Assembly (NCBI RefSeq): GCF_018449475.1
Contig: NZ_JAHCQH010000015.1
Span: 1 to 64,000, forward strand
Origin: Ancylobacter radicis
Lineage (GTDB): Bacteria; Pseudomonadota; Alphaproteobacteria; Rhizobiales; Xanthobacteraceae
Length of the DNA stretch: 64,000 nt
Reading direction: 5' to 3'
Shown here: positions 42,551 to 51,631 of the stretch, in pieces
How positions within the stretch are numbered: position 1 is the stretch's first letter
How the letters are laid out: each line of letters starts with the position of its first letter
The notes under the pieces: model-generated
The model's input: only the letters and a program-made list of their open reading frames with translations
Told to the model about the DNA's origin: nothing
The model's database searches: none
Position numbers and translations under genes: made by a program

Positions 42551-43012
42551 ATGAACGCCTTTGCCAGTCTTGCCGGAAAAACCTCAGCCTACATGATCGG
42601 CGCCGTGTCGGGCTTCGCCATTGCCATTCCGCTCGCCGCGGTGGCGCTGGGCGCCGGCACGAGCCCCCGGATCGCCCCTGCCGGCGTTTATGGCCCGCAG
42701 ACGCCGGCCCCGCAGGCCGCGACGCAGGCCCACCAGGTCAACCGCACGGCCAAGGGCGCGCGGCTCGATCTGCGGCTGCCGCAGAACCCGATGGGCAGCT
42801 CGATGATGGCCAAGAACGTGCTCCCCGCCGGCACTGCCCAGACCGCCGCCACGCACGTTGGCGCGGATGGCGCGCCGACCGCGCAGAACACGCCGGACAT
42901 GCGCCCGGCCCGTGCGACACGCCCGCCCAAGGGATGCGTCTCCGCTCTCGGTCCGACCCGCTCCAGCCTCGCCACGGAAGACCTCACTATCTGCGTCGCC
43001 TCCCTCGGATAG
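42551..43012 (+). CDS. Secreted or membrane-anchored protein of unknown function
   Basis: A 153-residue protein. One hydrophobic segment near the N-terminus (AYMIGAVSGFAIAIPLAAVALGAG, ~residues 14-38) acts as signal or anchor. A Pro/Ala/Gln-rich middle follows, and the Cys-containing end is PPKGCVSALGPTRSS...LTICVASLG, where two Cys could pair in the periplasm. The ATG follows GGAGAGGACC. I do not recognise a family. An EcfG-type promoter upstream and its place beside phyR make it a candidate stress-response envelope protein. Confidence 0.65.
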   Translation: MNAFASLAGKTSAYMIGAVSGFAIAIPLAAVALGAGTSPRIAPAGVYGPQTPAPQAATQAHQVNRTAKGARLDLRLPQNPMGSSMMAKNVLPAGTAQTAATHVGADGAPTAQNTPDMRPARATRPPKGCVSALGPTRSSLATEDLTICVASLG

Positions 43013-43076
43013 TGCATTTTAGTCTATGCCCGCGCAGCATATTCGGGAAATTCCAGAGTGCGGGACAATTAATCGG

Positions 43077-43101
43077 GGAACCAGCCAACTCTTGAGACGT
43101 T
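43077..43101 (+). promoter_or_regulatory. EcfG-type promoter for the PRC-barrel protein
   Basis: GGAAC (43077-43081), 16 bases, CGTT (43098-43101), 62 bp before the ATG at 43164. Confidence 0.8.
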
Positions 43102-43163
43102 TACTTTGCAAGCGGCCCACATGGTCGCGCTCACATCAAAAGTATACGCACAGGAGAAAGACG

Positions 43164-43736
43164 ATGACCAACAAGATCGTGACGCTCACGGCCGTCGCCG
43201 CCCTGTCTCTCGCCCCGGCGGTGGCCTTTGCGCAGAGCTCGTCCCCCTCGACCACCACCCCGCCGGCCGCCAGCCCGGTCGTGCCGGATGCCGGCACCCC
43301 GCAGGCTCCCGCGTCGGAAATGCCGAACTCCCCGTCCGGCACCATGAACAACAGCGCGGCCACCACGACCGTGCCGGCCACCCCGAAATTCGTCAGCGCC
43401 CAGTCGAGCGGCCAGTGGCTCGGCTCCGACCTGATGGGCAGCGAGGTCGTGACCTCCAATGACGAGGCCCTCGGCTCGATCAGCGACGTGGTGATCGAGC
43501 GTGACGGTTCCATCGTCGCGGCGGTGATCGATGTCGGCGGCTTCCTCGGCATCGGCGCCAAGCCCGTCGCCGTCTCCTTCGAATCGCTGACCCCGACCCC
43601 GACCGATGACGGTCAGAAGATCGTGGTGGCGCTGACCAAGGAGGAGCTGAACGCGGCGCCCGAGTTCAAGTCGCTGGAAGACACCCGCAGCACGACCTCC
43701 AATACCAGCACCACCGCTCCGGCGACCACTAACTGA
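43164..43736 (+). CDS. Secreted PRC-barrel domain protein
   Basis: A 190-residue protein with a Sec signal peptide cleaved near AVAFA-QS (residue 23), then a Ser/Thr/Pro-rich linker of about 50 residues. A PRC-barrel domain (~residues 80-165) contains LMGSEVVTSNDEALGSISDVVIERDG and AAVIDVGGFLGIGAKPVAVSF. The tail is again Ser/Thr-rich. Periplasmic PRC-barrel proteins are frequent members of the alphaproteobacterial stress regulon. A CAGGAGAAAGACG ribosome binding site and an EcfG promoter are upstream. Confidence 0.87.
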   Translation: MTNKIVTLTAVAALSLAPAVAFAQSSSPSTTTPPAASPVVPDAGTPQAPASEMPNSPSGTMNNSAATTTVPATPKFVSAQSSGQWLGSDLMGSEVVTSNDEALGSISDVVIERDGSIVAAVIDVGGFLGIGAKPVAVSFESLTPTPTDDGQKIVVALTKEELNAAPEFKSLEDTRSTTSNTSTTAPATTN

Positions 43737-43812
43737 CACGCCTGACCCGACCGTGACCGCCTCGCGCGGTTCCGCCTAGCGACGGCCGCGCGCCACGCGC
43801 CCCGTCAGGACG

Positions 43813-43849
43813 GACATGCCCGGCCCGCTCCCGCGGTGCCGGGCATGTC
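43813..43849 (+). terminator. Terminator-like hairpin after the PRC-barrel gene
   Basis: GACATGCCCGGC (43813-43824) pairs perfectly with GCCGGGCATGTC (43838-43849) around a 13-nt loop, followed by TCGTTTGGG. The following GTCTCGTTTGGGA is repeated 17 bp later. The T-run is weak. Confidence 0.5.
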
Positions 43850-43899
43850 TCGTTTGGGATACCGTCTCGTTTGGGAGTGCCGATAGGACGCGGCGCACG

Positions 43900-46749
43900 A
43901 TGACGCGGCGGCCCGGATCAGGTAAAGCGGGGGGTGATCAGCCGGACCCCCACATGACCGACACCCGCCGCCGCCGCGCCGACCATCCCTTCAAGGAACT
44001 CTTCGACCTCGAAGCCCTGCGGGTGGAACTCACCGCCCTCGCCGAGACGGTAGTGACGAGCACCACTTCGGGGCGCGAGATCGAACTTCGCGGCCAGCTC
44101 GCGCGGCGGCTGAAGCTCGCCTATCAGCAGGGGCACGCCACCGCCGAACGCTGGCTGATGGAGGAAGGCTCCGGCCGGCGCTGCGCCGAGCGGCTGTCGC
44201 GCCTGCAGGACGAGATCATCCAGCTGGTGCATGAGCTGGTGGTGCGCTTTCTCTACCCGTCCGACAATCCCTCGACCTCGGAGCGCATGGCGATCATCGC
44301 GGTCGGCGGCTATGGCCGCGGCCTGATGGCGCCGGGCTCCGACACCGACATTCTTTTCCTGCTGCCCTACAAGCAGACCGCCTGGGGCGAAAGCGTCGCC
44401 GAGGCGATGCTTTATGTGCTCTGGGACATGGGCCTGAAGGTCGGCCATGCGACGCGCTCGGTGGATGAGTGCATCCGTCAGGCCCGTGCCGACATGACCA
44501 TCCGCACCGGGATTCTGGAAGCCCGGCTGCTGCTCGGCGAGCGCGCTCTGTTCGAGGAGCTGGCCACCCGCTTCGATACCGAGATCGTGCAGGGCACGGC
44601 GGCCGAATTCGTCGCCGCCAAGCTCACCGAGCGCGAGGACCGGCTGAAGCGCGGCGGCCAGTCCCGCTACGTGGTCGAGCCCAATGTGAAGGACGGCAAG
44701 GGCGGCCTGCGCGATCTGCACACGCTGTTCTGGATCGCGAAATACGTCTACCGCGTGCACGAGACGCGCCAGCTGGTCGCCAAGGGCGTGTTCAACGACG
44801 AGGAAGCGCGGCTGTTCCGGCGCTGCGAGGATTTCCTCTGGTCGGTGCGCTGCCATCTGCATTTCGTCGCCGGCAAGGCCGAGGAGCGCCTGTCCTTCGA
44901 CCTCCAGCGCGAAATGGCCGAGCGGCTCGGCTATGTCTCCCATCCCGGCATGCGCGACGTCGAACGCTTCATGAAGCACTATTTCCTGGTCGCCAAGGAT
45001 GTCGGCGACCTCACCGCCATCGTCTCGGCGGCGCTGGAGGAGCGGCACGACAAGCCGGTGCCCCGGCTCAACCGGATGATCGCCCGCCTGCGCCGCTCGC
45101 CGCGCCGCACCTTCAAGGAAAGCGCCGACTTCATCGTCGACAATGACCGCATCAATGTCGCCGACGCCAGCGCCTTCGGCCGCGACCCGGTCAACCTGAT
45201 CCGCATCTTCCATCTCGCCGGCAAGCACGGCCTCGCCTTCCACCCGGACGCGATGCGCCTCGCCACGCGCTCGCTCAAGCTGATCGACACGCGGGTACGC
45301 GAGCACGCGGAAGCCAACCGGCTGTTTCTGGAGATCCTGTGCTCGCGGGACAGCGCCGAGATCGTGCTGCGGCGGATGAACGAGACCGGCGTGCTCGGCC
45401 GCTTCGTGCCGGAATTCGGCCGCGTGGTCGCGATGATGCAGTTCAACATGTACCACTCCTACACGGTGGACGAGCATCTCATCCGCTCGATCGGCGTGCT
45501 CACGCGCATCGAGAAGGGCGACCGGCCGGATTTCGGCCTCGCCAACGAGCTGATGCAGCAGATCAAGAACCGGCAATTGCTCTATGTCGCGACCTTCCTG
45601 CACGACATCGCCAAGGGCCGGCCGGAAGACCATTCGATCGCCGGCGCCCGCGTCGCGCGCAAGCTGTGCCCGCGCTTCGGCCTCTCGCCCAGCGACACGG
45701 ACACCGTGGCCTGGCTGATCGAACAGCACCTGACCATGTCGACCATCGCGCAGTCGCGCGACCTGTCCGACCGCAAGACAATCGAGAACTTCGCCGCCGT
45801 GGTGCAGAGCCTTGAGCGGATGCGGCTGCTGGAAATCCTCACCACCGCCGACATCGCCGCCGTGGGGCCGGGCGTGTGGAACAACTGGAAATCCCAGCTC
45901 CTGCGCACGCTCTATTACGAGACCGAGCCGGTGGTCACCGGCGGTTTCTCCGAGAGCAACCGCACCCAGCGCGTCGCCCGCGCCCAGTCCGAGTTCCGCG
46001 CCGCCCTGCCCGATTGGGACGCGGCGGCGCGCGACGCCTATCTCGGCCGGCATTACCCTTCCTACTGGTTGCAGACCGACCGCGACCAGCAGATCGCCCA
46101 TGCCCGCTTCATCCTGGAGGCGGAGGCGGCCGGGCGAGCCCTCGCCACCACCACCAAGACCGATCCCGCGCGCGGCATCACCGAGCTCACCGTGTTCGCG
46201 CCCGACCATCCCAAGCTGCTCGCCGTCATCGCCGGCGCCTGCGCCAGCGCCGGGGCGCATATCGTCGACGCGCAGATCAGCACCACGACGGACGGGCGCG
46301 CGCTCGACACCATCTCGCTCACCCGCGCCTTCGAGCTGGACGATGACGAACTGCGCCGCGCCGACCGCATTGCCGGGGCGATCGAGAAGGCGCTGGCCGG
46401 CGACATCCGCCTGCCCGAGGTGGTGGCGCGAAAGCTCACCAAGCGCCCGCGCGCCTTCACCGTCGAGCCCGAGGTGACGCTGAACAATAGCTGGTCGAAC
46501 AAGCACACGGTGGTGGAAGTCTCCGGCCTCGACCGGCCGGGCCTGCTCTACGGCCTCACCCAGACCCTCTCGCGCCTCAACCTCAACATCGCCTCGGCAC
46601 ATGTCGCGACCTTCGGCGAGCGGGCGGTGGACGTGTTCTATGTCACCGATCTGATGGGCGCGAAGATCATGGGCGCCGCCCGCCACTCCGCCATCCGCCG
46701 CGCCCTGCTCGCCGTGCTCGACGCGGACGACGAGGCCAACGCGGCGTAG
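43900..46749 (+). CDS. glnD: [Protein-PII] uridylyltransferase / uridylyl-removing enzyme
   Basis: GlnD senses glutamine and adds or removes UMP on PII proteins to control nitrogen assimilation. About 949 residues from the ATG at 43900 (an ATG at 43954 is also possible). Nucleotidyltransferase domain: AVGGYGRGLMAPGSDTDILF (~residues 133-152, with the DxD). A GlnD helical domain follows (NVKDGKGGLRDLH), and the HD hydrolase has FLHDIAKGRPEDHS (~566). Two C-terminal ACT domains begin near 758 (LTVFAPDHPKLLAVIAGACA) and 869 (VEVSGLDRPGLLYGLTQTL) and bind glutamine. Complete and single-copy here. Confidence 0.96.
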   Translation: MTRRPGSGKAGGDQPDPHMTDTRRRRADHPFKELFDLEALRVELTALAETVVTSTTSGREIELRGQLARRLKLAYQQGHATAERWLMEEGSGRRCAERLSRLQDEIIQLVHELVVRFLYPSDNPSTSERMAIIAVGGYGRGLMAPGSDTDILFLLPYKQTAWGESVAEAMLYVLWDMGLKVGHATRSVDECIRQARADMTIRTGILEARLLLGERALFEELATRFDTEIVQGTAAEFVAAKLTEREDRLKRGGQSRYVVEPNVKDGKGGLRDLHTLFWIAKYVYRVHETRQLVAKGVFNDEEARLFRRCEDFLWSVRCHLHFVAGKAEERLSFDLQREMAERLGYVSHPGMRDVERFMKHYFLVAKDVGDLTAIVSAALEERHDKPVPRLNRMIARLRRSPRRTFKESADFIVDNDRINVADASAFGRDPVNLIRIFHLAGKHGLAFHPDAMRLATRSLKLIDTRVREHAEANRLFLEILCSRDSAEIVLRRMNETGVLGRFVPEFGRVVAMMQFNMYHSYTVDEHLIRSIGVLTRIEKGDRPDFGLANELMQQIKNRQLLYVATFLHDIAKGRPEDHSIAGARVARKLCPRFGLSPSDTDTVAWLIEQHLTMSTIAQSRDLSDRKTIENFAAVVQSLERMRLLEILTTADIAAVGPGVWNNWKSQLLRTLYYETEPVVTGGFSESNRTQRVARAQSEFRAALPDWDAAARDAYLGRHYPSYWLQTDRDQQIAHARFILEAEAAGRALATTTKTDPARGITELTVFAPDHPKLLAVIAGACASAGAHIVDAQISTTTDGRALDTISLTRAFELDDDELRRADRIAGAIEKALAGDIRLPEVVARKLTKRPRAFTVEPEVTLNNSWSNKHTVVEVSGLDRPGLLYGLTQTLSRLNLNIASAHVATFGERAVDVFYVTDLMGAKIMGAARHSAIRRALLAVLDADDEANAA

Positions 46750-46814
46750 GGCGGCTGGCAAGGACGCGCCCGGCGCGGTATCCAAATTCCGTCGAGCCTT
46801 GCGGGAGCTGCCCC

Positions 46815-47720
46815 GTGCATGAAATCGCGCTGATATTGGTGTGCCTCGCTTTGGGCGTGGTGCTGCGCTGGAGCGGGCGGCTGCCGGACAATGCCGGCAA
46901 GGTGCTGGCGGGCTGGGTGATCAATGTCGCGCTGCCGGCGGCGGCGCTGGAGAGCTTCCACAAGCTCACGGTCCATCCCGACTGGTGGCTGGCGGCGGCC
47001 ACGCCCTGGCTCGGCGCCTTCGTCGCCATCCTCGTTCTGGTGCCGCTGTGCCGGGCGCTCGGCTGGTCGCGCGGGCGCACCGGGGCGCTGATCCTCGGCG
47101 CCGGCTGGGGCAACACCTCCTTTGTCGGCCTGCCGATGATCGCCGCCTTCGCCGGCAGCCAATGGCTCGGCCTCGGCATCGTCATCGACCTGTTCGGCTC
47201 CTATCTCGCGCTGTCGACGCTGGGCCTTGCCATCGCCGCCGTGGCGAGCGAGGGGCGGCTGGACCTGAAGGCCGTGGGCAAGCGCATCATCACCTTCCCG
47301 CCCTTCATCGCCATCCTCATCGCCTTCGCCACCAACCATCTCGACCGGCCCGACTGGCTCGATGAGATCGTCACCGCGCTCGCCGCGACGCTCACCCCGC
47401 TGGCGCTGGCGGCGGTCGGCTACGCGCTGCGCATCGACCGGCTGAAGCAGCATCTCGCGCCGCTCGGCGTGGGGCTCACGCACCGGCTGCTCCTCGCCCC
47501 GGCGCTGCTGATCGCGATGTATGCCGCGCTCGGCGACACGGCGGACCCGGTGGCAAAGGTGGCCATGCTGGAAATGGCCATGCCGCCCATGCTCGGCGCC
47601 AGCGTCATCGCCATGGACAATGATCTGGAACCCGACCTCATCGCCGCGCTGATCGGCCTCGGCGTGCCGCTCTCCATGCTCACAGCCTTGGGCTGGTGGA
47701 CGCTGATCGCCGCACTGTGA
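46815..47720 (+). CDS. AEC family transporter (auxin efflux carrier type)
   Basis: A 301-residue inner-membrane permease with about ten hydrophobic segments in two similar halves. Family landmarks are GWVINVALPAAALESFHKL near the N-terminus, ILGAGWGNTSFVGLPMIAAFAG, and MAMPPMLGASVIAMDNDLEPD in the second half. AEC proteins move organic acids or amino acids; the substrate is not predictable. It starts at GTG 46815 with GGGAG seven bases upstream. It is 65 bp after glnD and may be read from the same promoter. Confidence 0.88.
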   Translation: MHEIALILVCLALGVVLRWSGRLPDNAGKVLAGWVINVALPAAALESFHKLTVHPDWWLAAATPWLGAFVAILVLVPLCRALGWSRGRTGALILGAGWGNTSFVGLPMIAAFAGSQWLGLGIVIDLFGSYLALSTLGLAIAAVASEGRLDLKAVGKRIITFPPFIAILIAFATNHLDRPDWLDEIVTALAATLTPLALAAVGYALRIDRLKQHLAPLGVGLTHRLLLAPALLIAMYAALGDTADPVAKVAMLEMAMPPMLGASVIAMDNDLEPDLIAALIGLGVPLSMLTALGWWTLIAAL

Positions 47721-47739
47721 GCCTCGCCCGCCGCGCCGA

Positions 47740-49170
47740 CTAGTTCGCCGCGCGCAGGTCGTCCAGCGCCTGACGGATCTTGGGATGATGCCGGTTGGCC
47801 CGGCTCATGGCGACGAGTTCGTCGATGGCGGCGCGCCGCTCCCCGGCCGCCTTGAGCATGTCGACAAGGGCGAGGCGCAGACCGACATCGGTGGGGCGAA
47901 TGCGCGTCGCGCGCCGCGCGATCTCGATCGCCTGCCGGGGATCCGCCCGCTCCCGGAGGCGCGCTTCCGCCATCAGCGCCTGCGGGTGATCGCCGAACCG
48001 CTCGAGATAGCCGCCGATGACCTGGGCCGCCTCGTCGCGGCGACGATCCGCCTGAAGGGCGCGGGCATGGGCCAGAACCGCCGATGAGGACCGGGGATTG
48101 GCCTGCGCCGCAAGGCCGGTGAGTTCGAGCCAGGCACCTCGATCGCCGACGCGATGGTGAACCCGCGCCGCGCGGTAGAGGATTTCGCAATCCGACGGGG
48201 CCATCTCGACCGCGCGCCCGGCGGTCGCGGCCGCCTCGTCATTCCGGTGGTAGCGGCTGAGCACTTCCGCCCGCACGATCGCCCGCAGAGCCGTGCCGCC
48301 ATCGAGCCGGTCCATGACCAGTTCATCACTCGCGGCCTCGTCGCCGCGTCGACGCAGATGAAGCGCGGTGCGCAGCAGGGCCTCCTGCTCGTCCTCCATC
48401 TGCTCCTGCCAGCGCCGATGGATCGCGCTGCCGCGCGCTACCGCGAAGAGATTGTGCTGGCCCCGCGCATAGGTGCCCGCGAGAGTCTCGAGCGGATGCG
48501 CCAGATAGCCGTCAATGCACCCGTTGCGGAATTCGAGGTTCTCGTAGAAGGCAAAGTTGGAACCAAAAAGCGCGTCATACTCGGCGGCGCGAGCGGGGGT
48601 GAGGGTTGCCTCGAACGCCACGGTCGGCAGTGAATCCCGGATCAGGTCGGCACCGGCGGAAAGGACCGCGTAATCCATGCCCTCGACGTCGATTTTTATC
48701 GCGTCCAGCCGGCCGTCGAGATGCCGCTCGACCAGTTCCTCGAAAGAGATGGATGCCACACCCTGTGCGGCGGGCTCGTGGCGGGCTGCACCGGTGTTGT
48801 ACATCCGGTCCTCGCCGCCGAAATTCACCGCATAAAAGCCGGGCGTCGCGGAAACCACGCGATGCAGGGCGCTAGCCCAGCTCACGCCATTGGCCTCCAT
48901 GTTGCGGCTGAGCAGCGCATGGGTCTCGGCTGTTCCCTCAACCGCCACCAGCCGCCCGGTGGGACCGACCCGGGTGGCAAGCGGTATCGCGAACGTGCCG
49001 ACATGGGCGCCCAGATCGAGCACATGATCGCCGGGCCCGAGCGCATCCATCAGCATGGCGAGGTTGGAGCCCTGATAGGCGCCATATTCCTTGAGCTTCA
49101 GCCGGATCCCCGCATCATGGCCAAATATTTCGAAAACGCCGAACGCACCCTGAACCGCTTCGATGTTCAT
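47740..49170 (-). CDS. FkbM family methyltransferase with C-terminal TPR repeats
   Basis: A 476-residue protein. The N-terminal ~240 residues are an FkbM-type methyltransferase: HVLDLGAHVGTFAIPLATRVG (SAM motif I), LVAVEGTAETHALL and LDAIKIDVEGMDYAVLSAGADLI, the family signature. The C-terminal half is helical with TPR-like repeats (ARVHHRVGDRGAWLELTGLAAQANP, AIEIARRATRIRPTDVGLRLAL). FkbM enzymes O-methylate sugars or small molecules. The upstream 273 bp (49171-49443) is AT-rich, with a hairpin GACTT-TCGG-AAGTC at 49215-49228 and long TTTATGG/TATAAT-like stretches, so it holds the promoter. Confidence 0.82.
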   Translation of the reverse strand: MNIEAVQGAFGVFEIFGHDAGIRLKLKEYGAYQGSNLAMLMDALGPGDHVLDLGAHVGTFAIPLATRVGPTGRLVAVEGTAETHALLSRNMEANGVSWASALHRVVSATPGFYAVNFGGEDRMYNTGAARHEPAAQGVASISFEELVERHLDGRLDAIKIDVEGMDYAVLSAGADLIRDSLPTVAFEATLTPARAAEYDALFGSNFAFYENLEFRNGCIDGYLAHPLETLAGTYARGQHNLFAVARGSAIHRRWQEQMEDEQEALLRTALHLRRRGDEAASDELVMDRLDGGTALRAIVRAEVLSRYHRNDEAAATAGRAVEMAPSDCEILYRAARVHHRVGDRGAWLELTGLAAQANPRSSSAVLAHARALQADRRRDEAAQVIGGYLERFGDHPQALMAEARLRERADPRQAIEIARRATRIRPTDVGLRLALVDMLKAAGERRAAIDELVAMSRANRHHPKIRQALDDLRAAN

Positions 49171-49443
49171 GACGAACTCCCAGCTTTTCCCAACGTAAAT
49201 AAGAGTGCGTTACTGACTTTCGGAAGTCAAATGTAATAAATCTATTCCCTTCACGGTATTTAATAACCATTTATGGTTATATAATACTTTCAATTTACAA
49301 CCTTCCTGTAGGCAACAAGACCCGCCCTATGCCTGCGCCGCCAGATCGGCGGGCGCATGACGCCCTCCCCGCCCCATTCTCTCCGCTTAACCCCCCTTTA
49401 AACGCCGTCATTTAGGGTTCGTTTACCGGCAGGGCTGGGGGTA

Positions 49444-51612
49444 ATGCGTTTCATGTTCGGACGGCGAGGCGAGATCGAGCGGCGCGAGCCGGTGCTGGGC
49501 ACGCCCGGCTTCGATGGCGACCTGCGCCTGACCGCCGACGACCGCCCGACGCTCGGCAGCAATTCCATGGCGCGCGAGCGCAGTTCCAGCGGAAACAAGG
49601 CGCGCAAGGGCGCCGCCAATGCCTCCTCCGGCGCGGCGAAGGGCGCCACGCGCGGCTCCGGTGGCGGCGGGCGACGGCGGCCGCGGCGCGGCCTGCTCGG
49701 CCGGCTGTTCTATTGGGGCGCGGTGCTCGGCCTCTGGGGCGTGATCGCGCTTGGCGGCCTCATCTTCTATGAGGCGAGCCAGCTTCCGCCGATCCAGAAC
49801 ATCGCCATTCCCGAGCGTCCGCCGACCGTCATCATTCAGGGCTCCGACGGCAAGGCAATCGCCACGCGCGGCGAGATGGGCGGGGCGAACGTGCCGCTGC
49901 GTGCCCTGCCGCCCTATCTGCCGCAGGCCTTCGTCGCCATCGAGGACCGGCGCTTCTATGCGCATTTCGGGCTCGACCCGCTCGGCCTAGCCCGCGCGGT
50001 GGTCGTCAACCTCACCGCCGGGCGGCTGCGCGAGGGCGGCTCGACGCTGACCCAGCAGCTCGCCAAGAACCTGTTCCTGACGCAGGAGCGCACCCTCTCG
50101 CGCAAGGTGCAGGAGCTGATTCTGTCGATCTGGCTGGAGACGAAGTACTCCAAGAACGAGATCCTCGAACTCTATATGAACCGCGTCTATTTCGGCGCGG
50201 GCGCCTATGGCGTCGAGGCGGCGGCGCAGCGTTATTTCGGCAAGTCGGCGCGGCAGGTCACGCTGTCGGAAGCGGCGATGCTCGCCGGCCTCGTCAAGTC
50301 GCCCTCCTTCCTCGCGCCGACCCGCAATCTCGATGGCGCGCAGGCCCGCGCCGAAGTGGTGCTGGGCGCCATGCGCGAGGCCGGCTTCATCTCGGCGGAG
50401 ATGCAGCAGGCGGCGCTCGCCCGCCCGGCGACGCTGGCCAAGACGCAGGTGCCGGACTCCACCGGCTATGTCGCCGACTGGGTGATGGAGCAGCTCAAAT
50501 CCATCATCGGCCCGATCGAGGGCGACATCATCGTCCAGACCACGGTCGATCCCGCCCTCCAGGCCGCCGCCGACAAGGCGCTGAAGGATGCGCTCGGCAA
50601 GAGCGGCAAGAAGCTCGGCGTCGAACAGGGCGCCATCGTGCTGATGGATACCGATGGCGGCGTGCGGGCGCTGGTCGGCGGGCGCTCCTATGAGGAGAGC
50701 CAGTTCAACCGTGCCATCACCGCCAAACGCCAGCCCGGTTCCTCGTTCAAGCCCTTCGTCTATCTCACCGCGATGGAGCGCGGCCTGACCCCGGAGAGCC
50801 TGCGCGAGGATGCGCCGATCCAGATCAAGGGTTGGCGGCCGGAGAACTTCTCCAAGGAGTATCGCGGCCCGGTGGACCTGAAGACCGCGCTGGCGCTGTC
50901 GCTTAACACGGTGGCGGTGCGCCTCGCCCTGGAGGTCGGGCCGGAGGCGGTGATCAAGACCGCGCACCGGCTCGGCATCGCCTCAAAGCTGGAGCCCAAT
51001 GCCTCGATCGCGCTCGGCACCTCGGAAGTCTCGCTGATGGAGATGGTCGACGCCTATGCGCCCTTCGCCAATGGCGGCGTCGGCGTCACCCCGCATGTGA
51101 TCGAGCGGGTGCGCGACAAGACCGGCAAGGTGCTCTACGCCTATGCCCAGCCGAGCCGGGGCATGGTGATGGCGCCCCCGCACGTCGCCATGATGAACCG
51201 GATGATGCAGGACGTGCTGCTGGTCGGCACGGCGCGGCGCGCCGATCTGCCGGGCTGGCCGGCGGCGGGCAAGACCGGCACCAGCCAGGATTACCGCGAC
51301 GCCTGGTTCATCGGCTATACTGGCCGCTTCATCGCCGGGGTGTGGCTGGGCAATGACGATGCCTCGCCGACCAAGAAGGCCGGCGGCTCCGGCCTGCCGG
51401 TGGATATATGGAGCCAGGTGATGAAGGCCGCGCACAAGGACGTGCCGCCCGTCACCCTGCCCGGCGCGGGCACCTACCAGCCGGGCGGCCTGCCGCCGGG
51501 CGAGGCGCCGGAGGAGCCCGTCGTCACCGGCGGCCCGCAGCGCCCCGTGCCCGCAGCGCCCCGGCCGGGGCTGGACAACTGGCTGATCGACAAGCTGTTC
51601 GGCCGCAGCTGA
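49444..51612 (+). CDS. Class A penicillin-binding protein (PBP1A family)
   Basis: A 722-residue bifunctional peptidoglycan synthase. A basic, Ser/Gly-rich cytoplasmic region leads to one membrane anchor near residues 82-105 (LFYWGAVLGLWGVIALGGLIFY). The glycosyltransferase domain has catalytic Glu in AIEDRRFYAHFG (~165) and GGSTLTQQLAKNLFLTQERTL. The transpeptidase domain has nucleophile Ser433 in GSSFKPF (SxxK), ALSLNTVAV (SxN) and KTGTS starting at Lys610. A Pro-rich tail closes the protein. The ATG follows GGGGG at close spacing. An inner-membrane enzyme acting in the periplasm. Confidence 0.94.
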   Translation: MRFMFGRRGEIERREPVLGTPGFDGDLRLTADDRPTLGSNSMARERSSSGNKARKGAANASSGAAKGATRGSGGGGRRRPRRGLLGRLFYWGAVLGLWGVIALGGLIFYEASQLPPIQNIAIPERPPTVIIQGSDGKAIATRGEMGGANVPLRALPPYLPQAFVAIEDRRFYAHFGLDPLGLARAVVVNLTAGRLREGGSTLTQQLAKNLFLTQERTLSRKVQELILSIWLETKYSKNEILELYMNRVYFGAGAYGVEAAAQRYFGKSARQVTLSEAAMLAGLVKSPSFLAPTRNLDGAQARAEVVLGAMREAGFISAEMQQAALARPATLAKTQVPDSTGYVADWVMEQLKSIIGPIEGDIIVQTTVDPALQAAADKALKDALGKSGKKLGVEQGAIVLMDTDGGVRALVGGRSYEESQFNRAITAKRQPGSSFKPFVYLTAMERGLTPESLREDAPIQIKGWRPENFSKEYRGPVDLKTALALSLNTVAVRLALEVGPEAVIKTAHRLGIASKLEPNASIALGTSEVSLMEMVDAYAPFANGGVGVTPHVIERVRDKTGKVLYAYAQPSRGMVMAPPHVAMMNRMMQDVLLVGTARRADLPGWPAAGKTGTSQDYRDAWFIGYTGRFIAGVWLGNDDASPTKKAGGSGLPVDIWSQVMKAAHKDVPPVTLPGAGTYQPGGLPPGEAPEEPVVTGGPQRPVPAAPRPGLDNWLIDKLFGRS

Positions 51613-51631
51613 GCCACGGGAAAGCGACGTT

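Noticed and set aside
43847..43876. Direct repeat GTCTCGTTTGGGA (two copies, 17-bp period) before glnD as an operator
   Set aside because: It directly follows the terminator-like hairpin and has no dyad symmetry or known nitrogen-regulator (NtrC or sigma-54) pattern; two copies alone are weak evidence.
43918..46785. 955-codon open frame on the minus strand opposite glnD
   Set aside because: It is a shadow of high-GC codon bias: Arg/His/Gly-rich, no family motifs, and exactly antisense to a complete GlnD.
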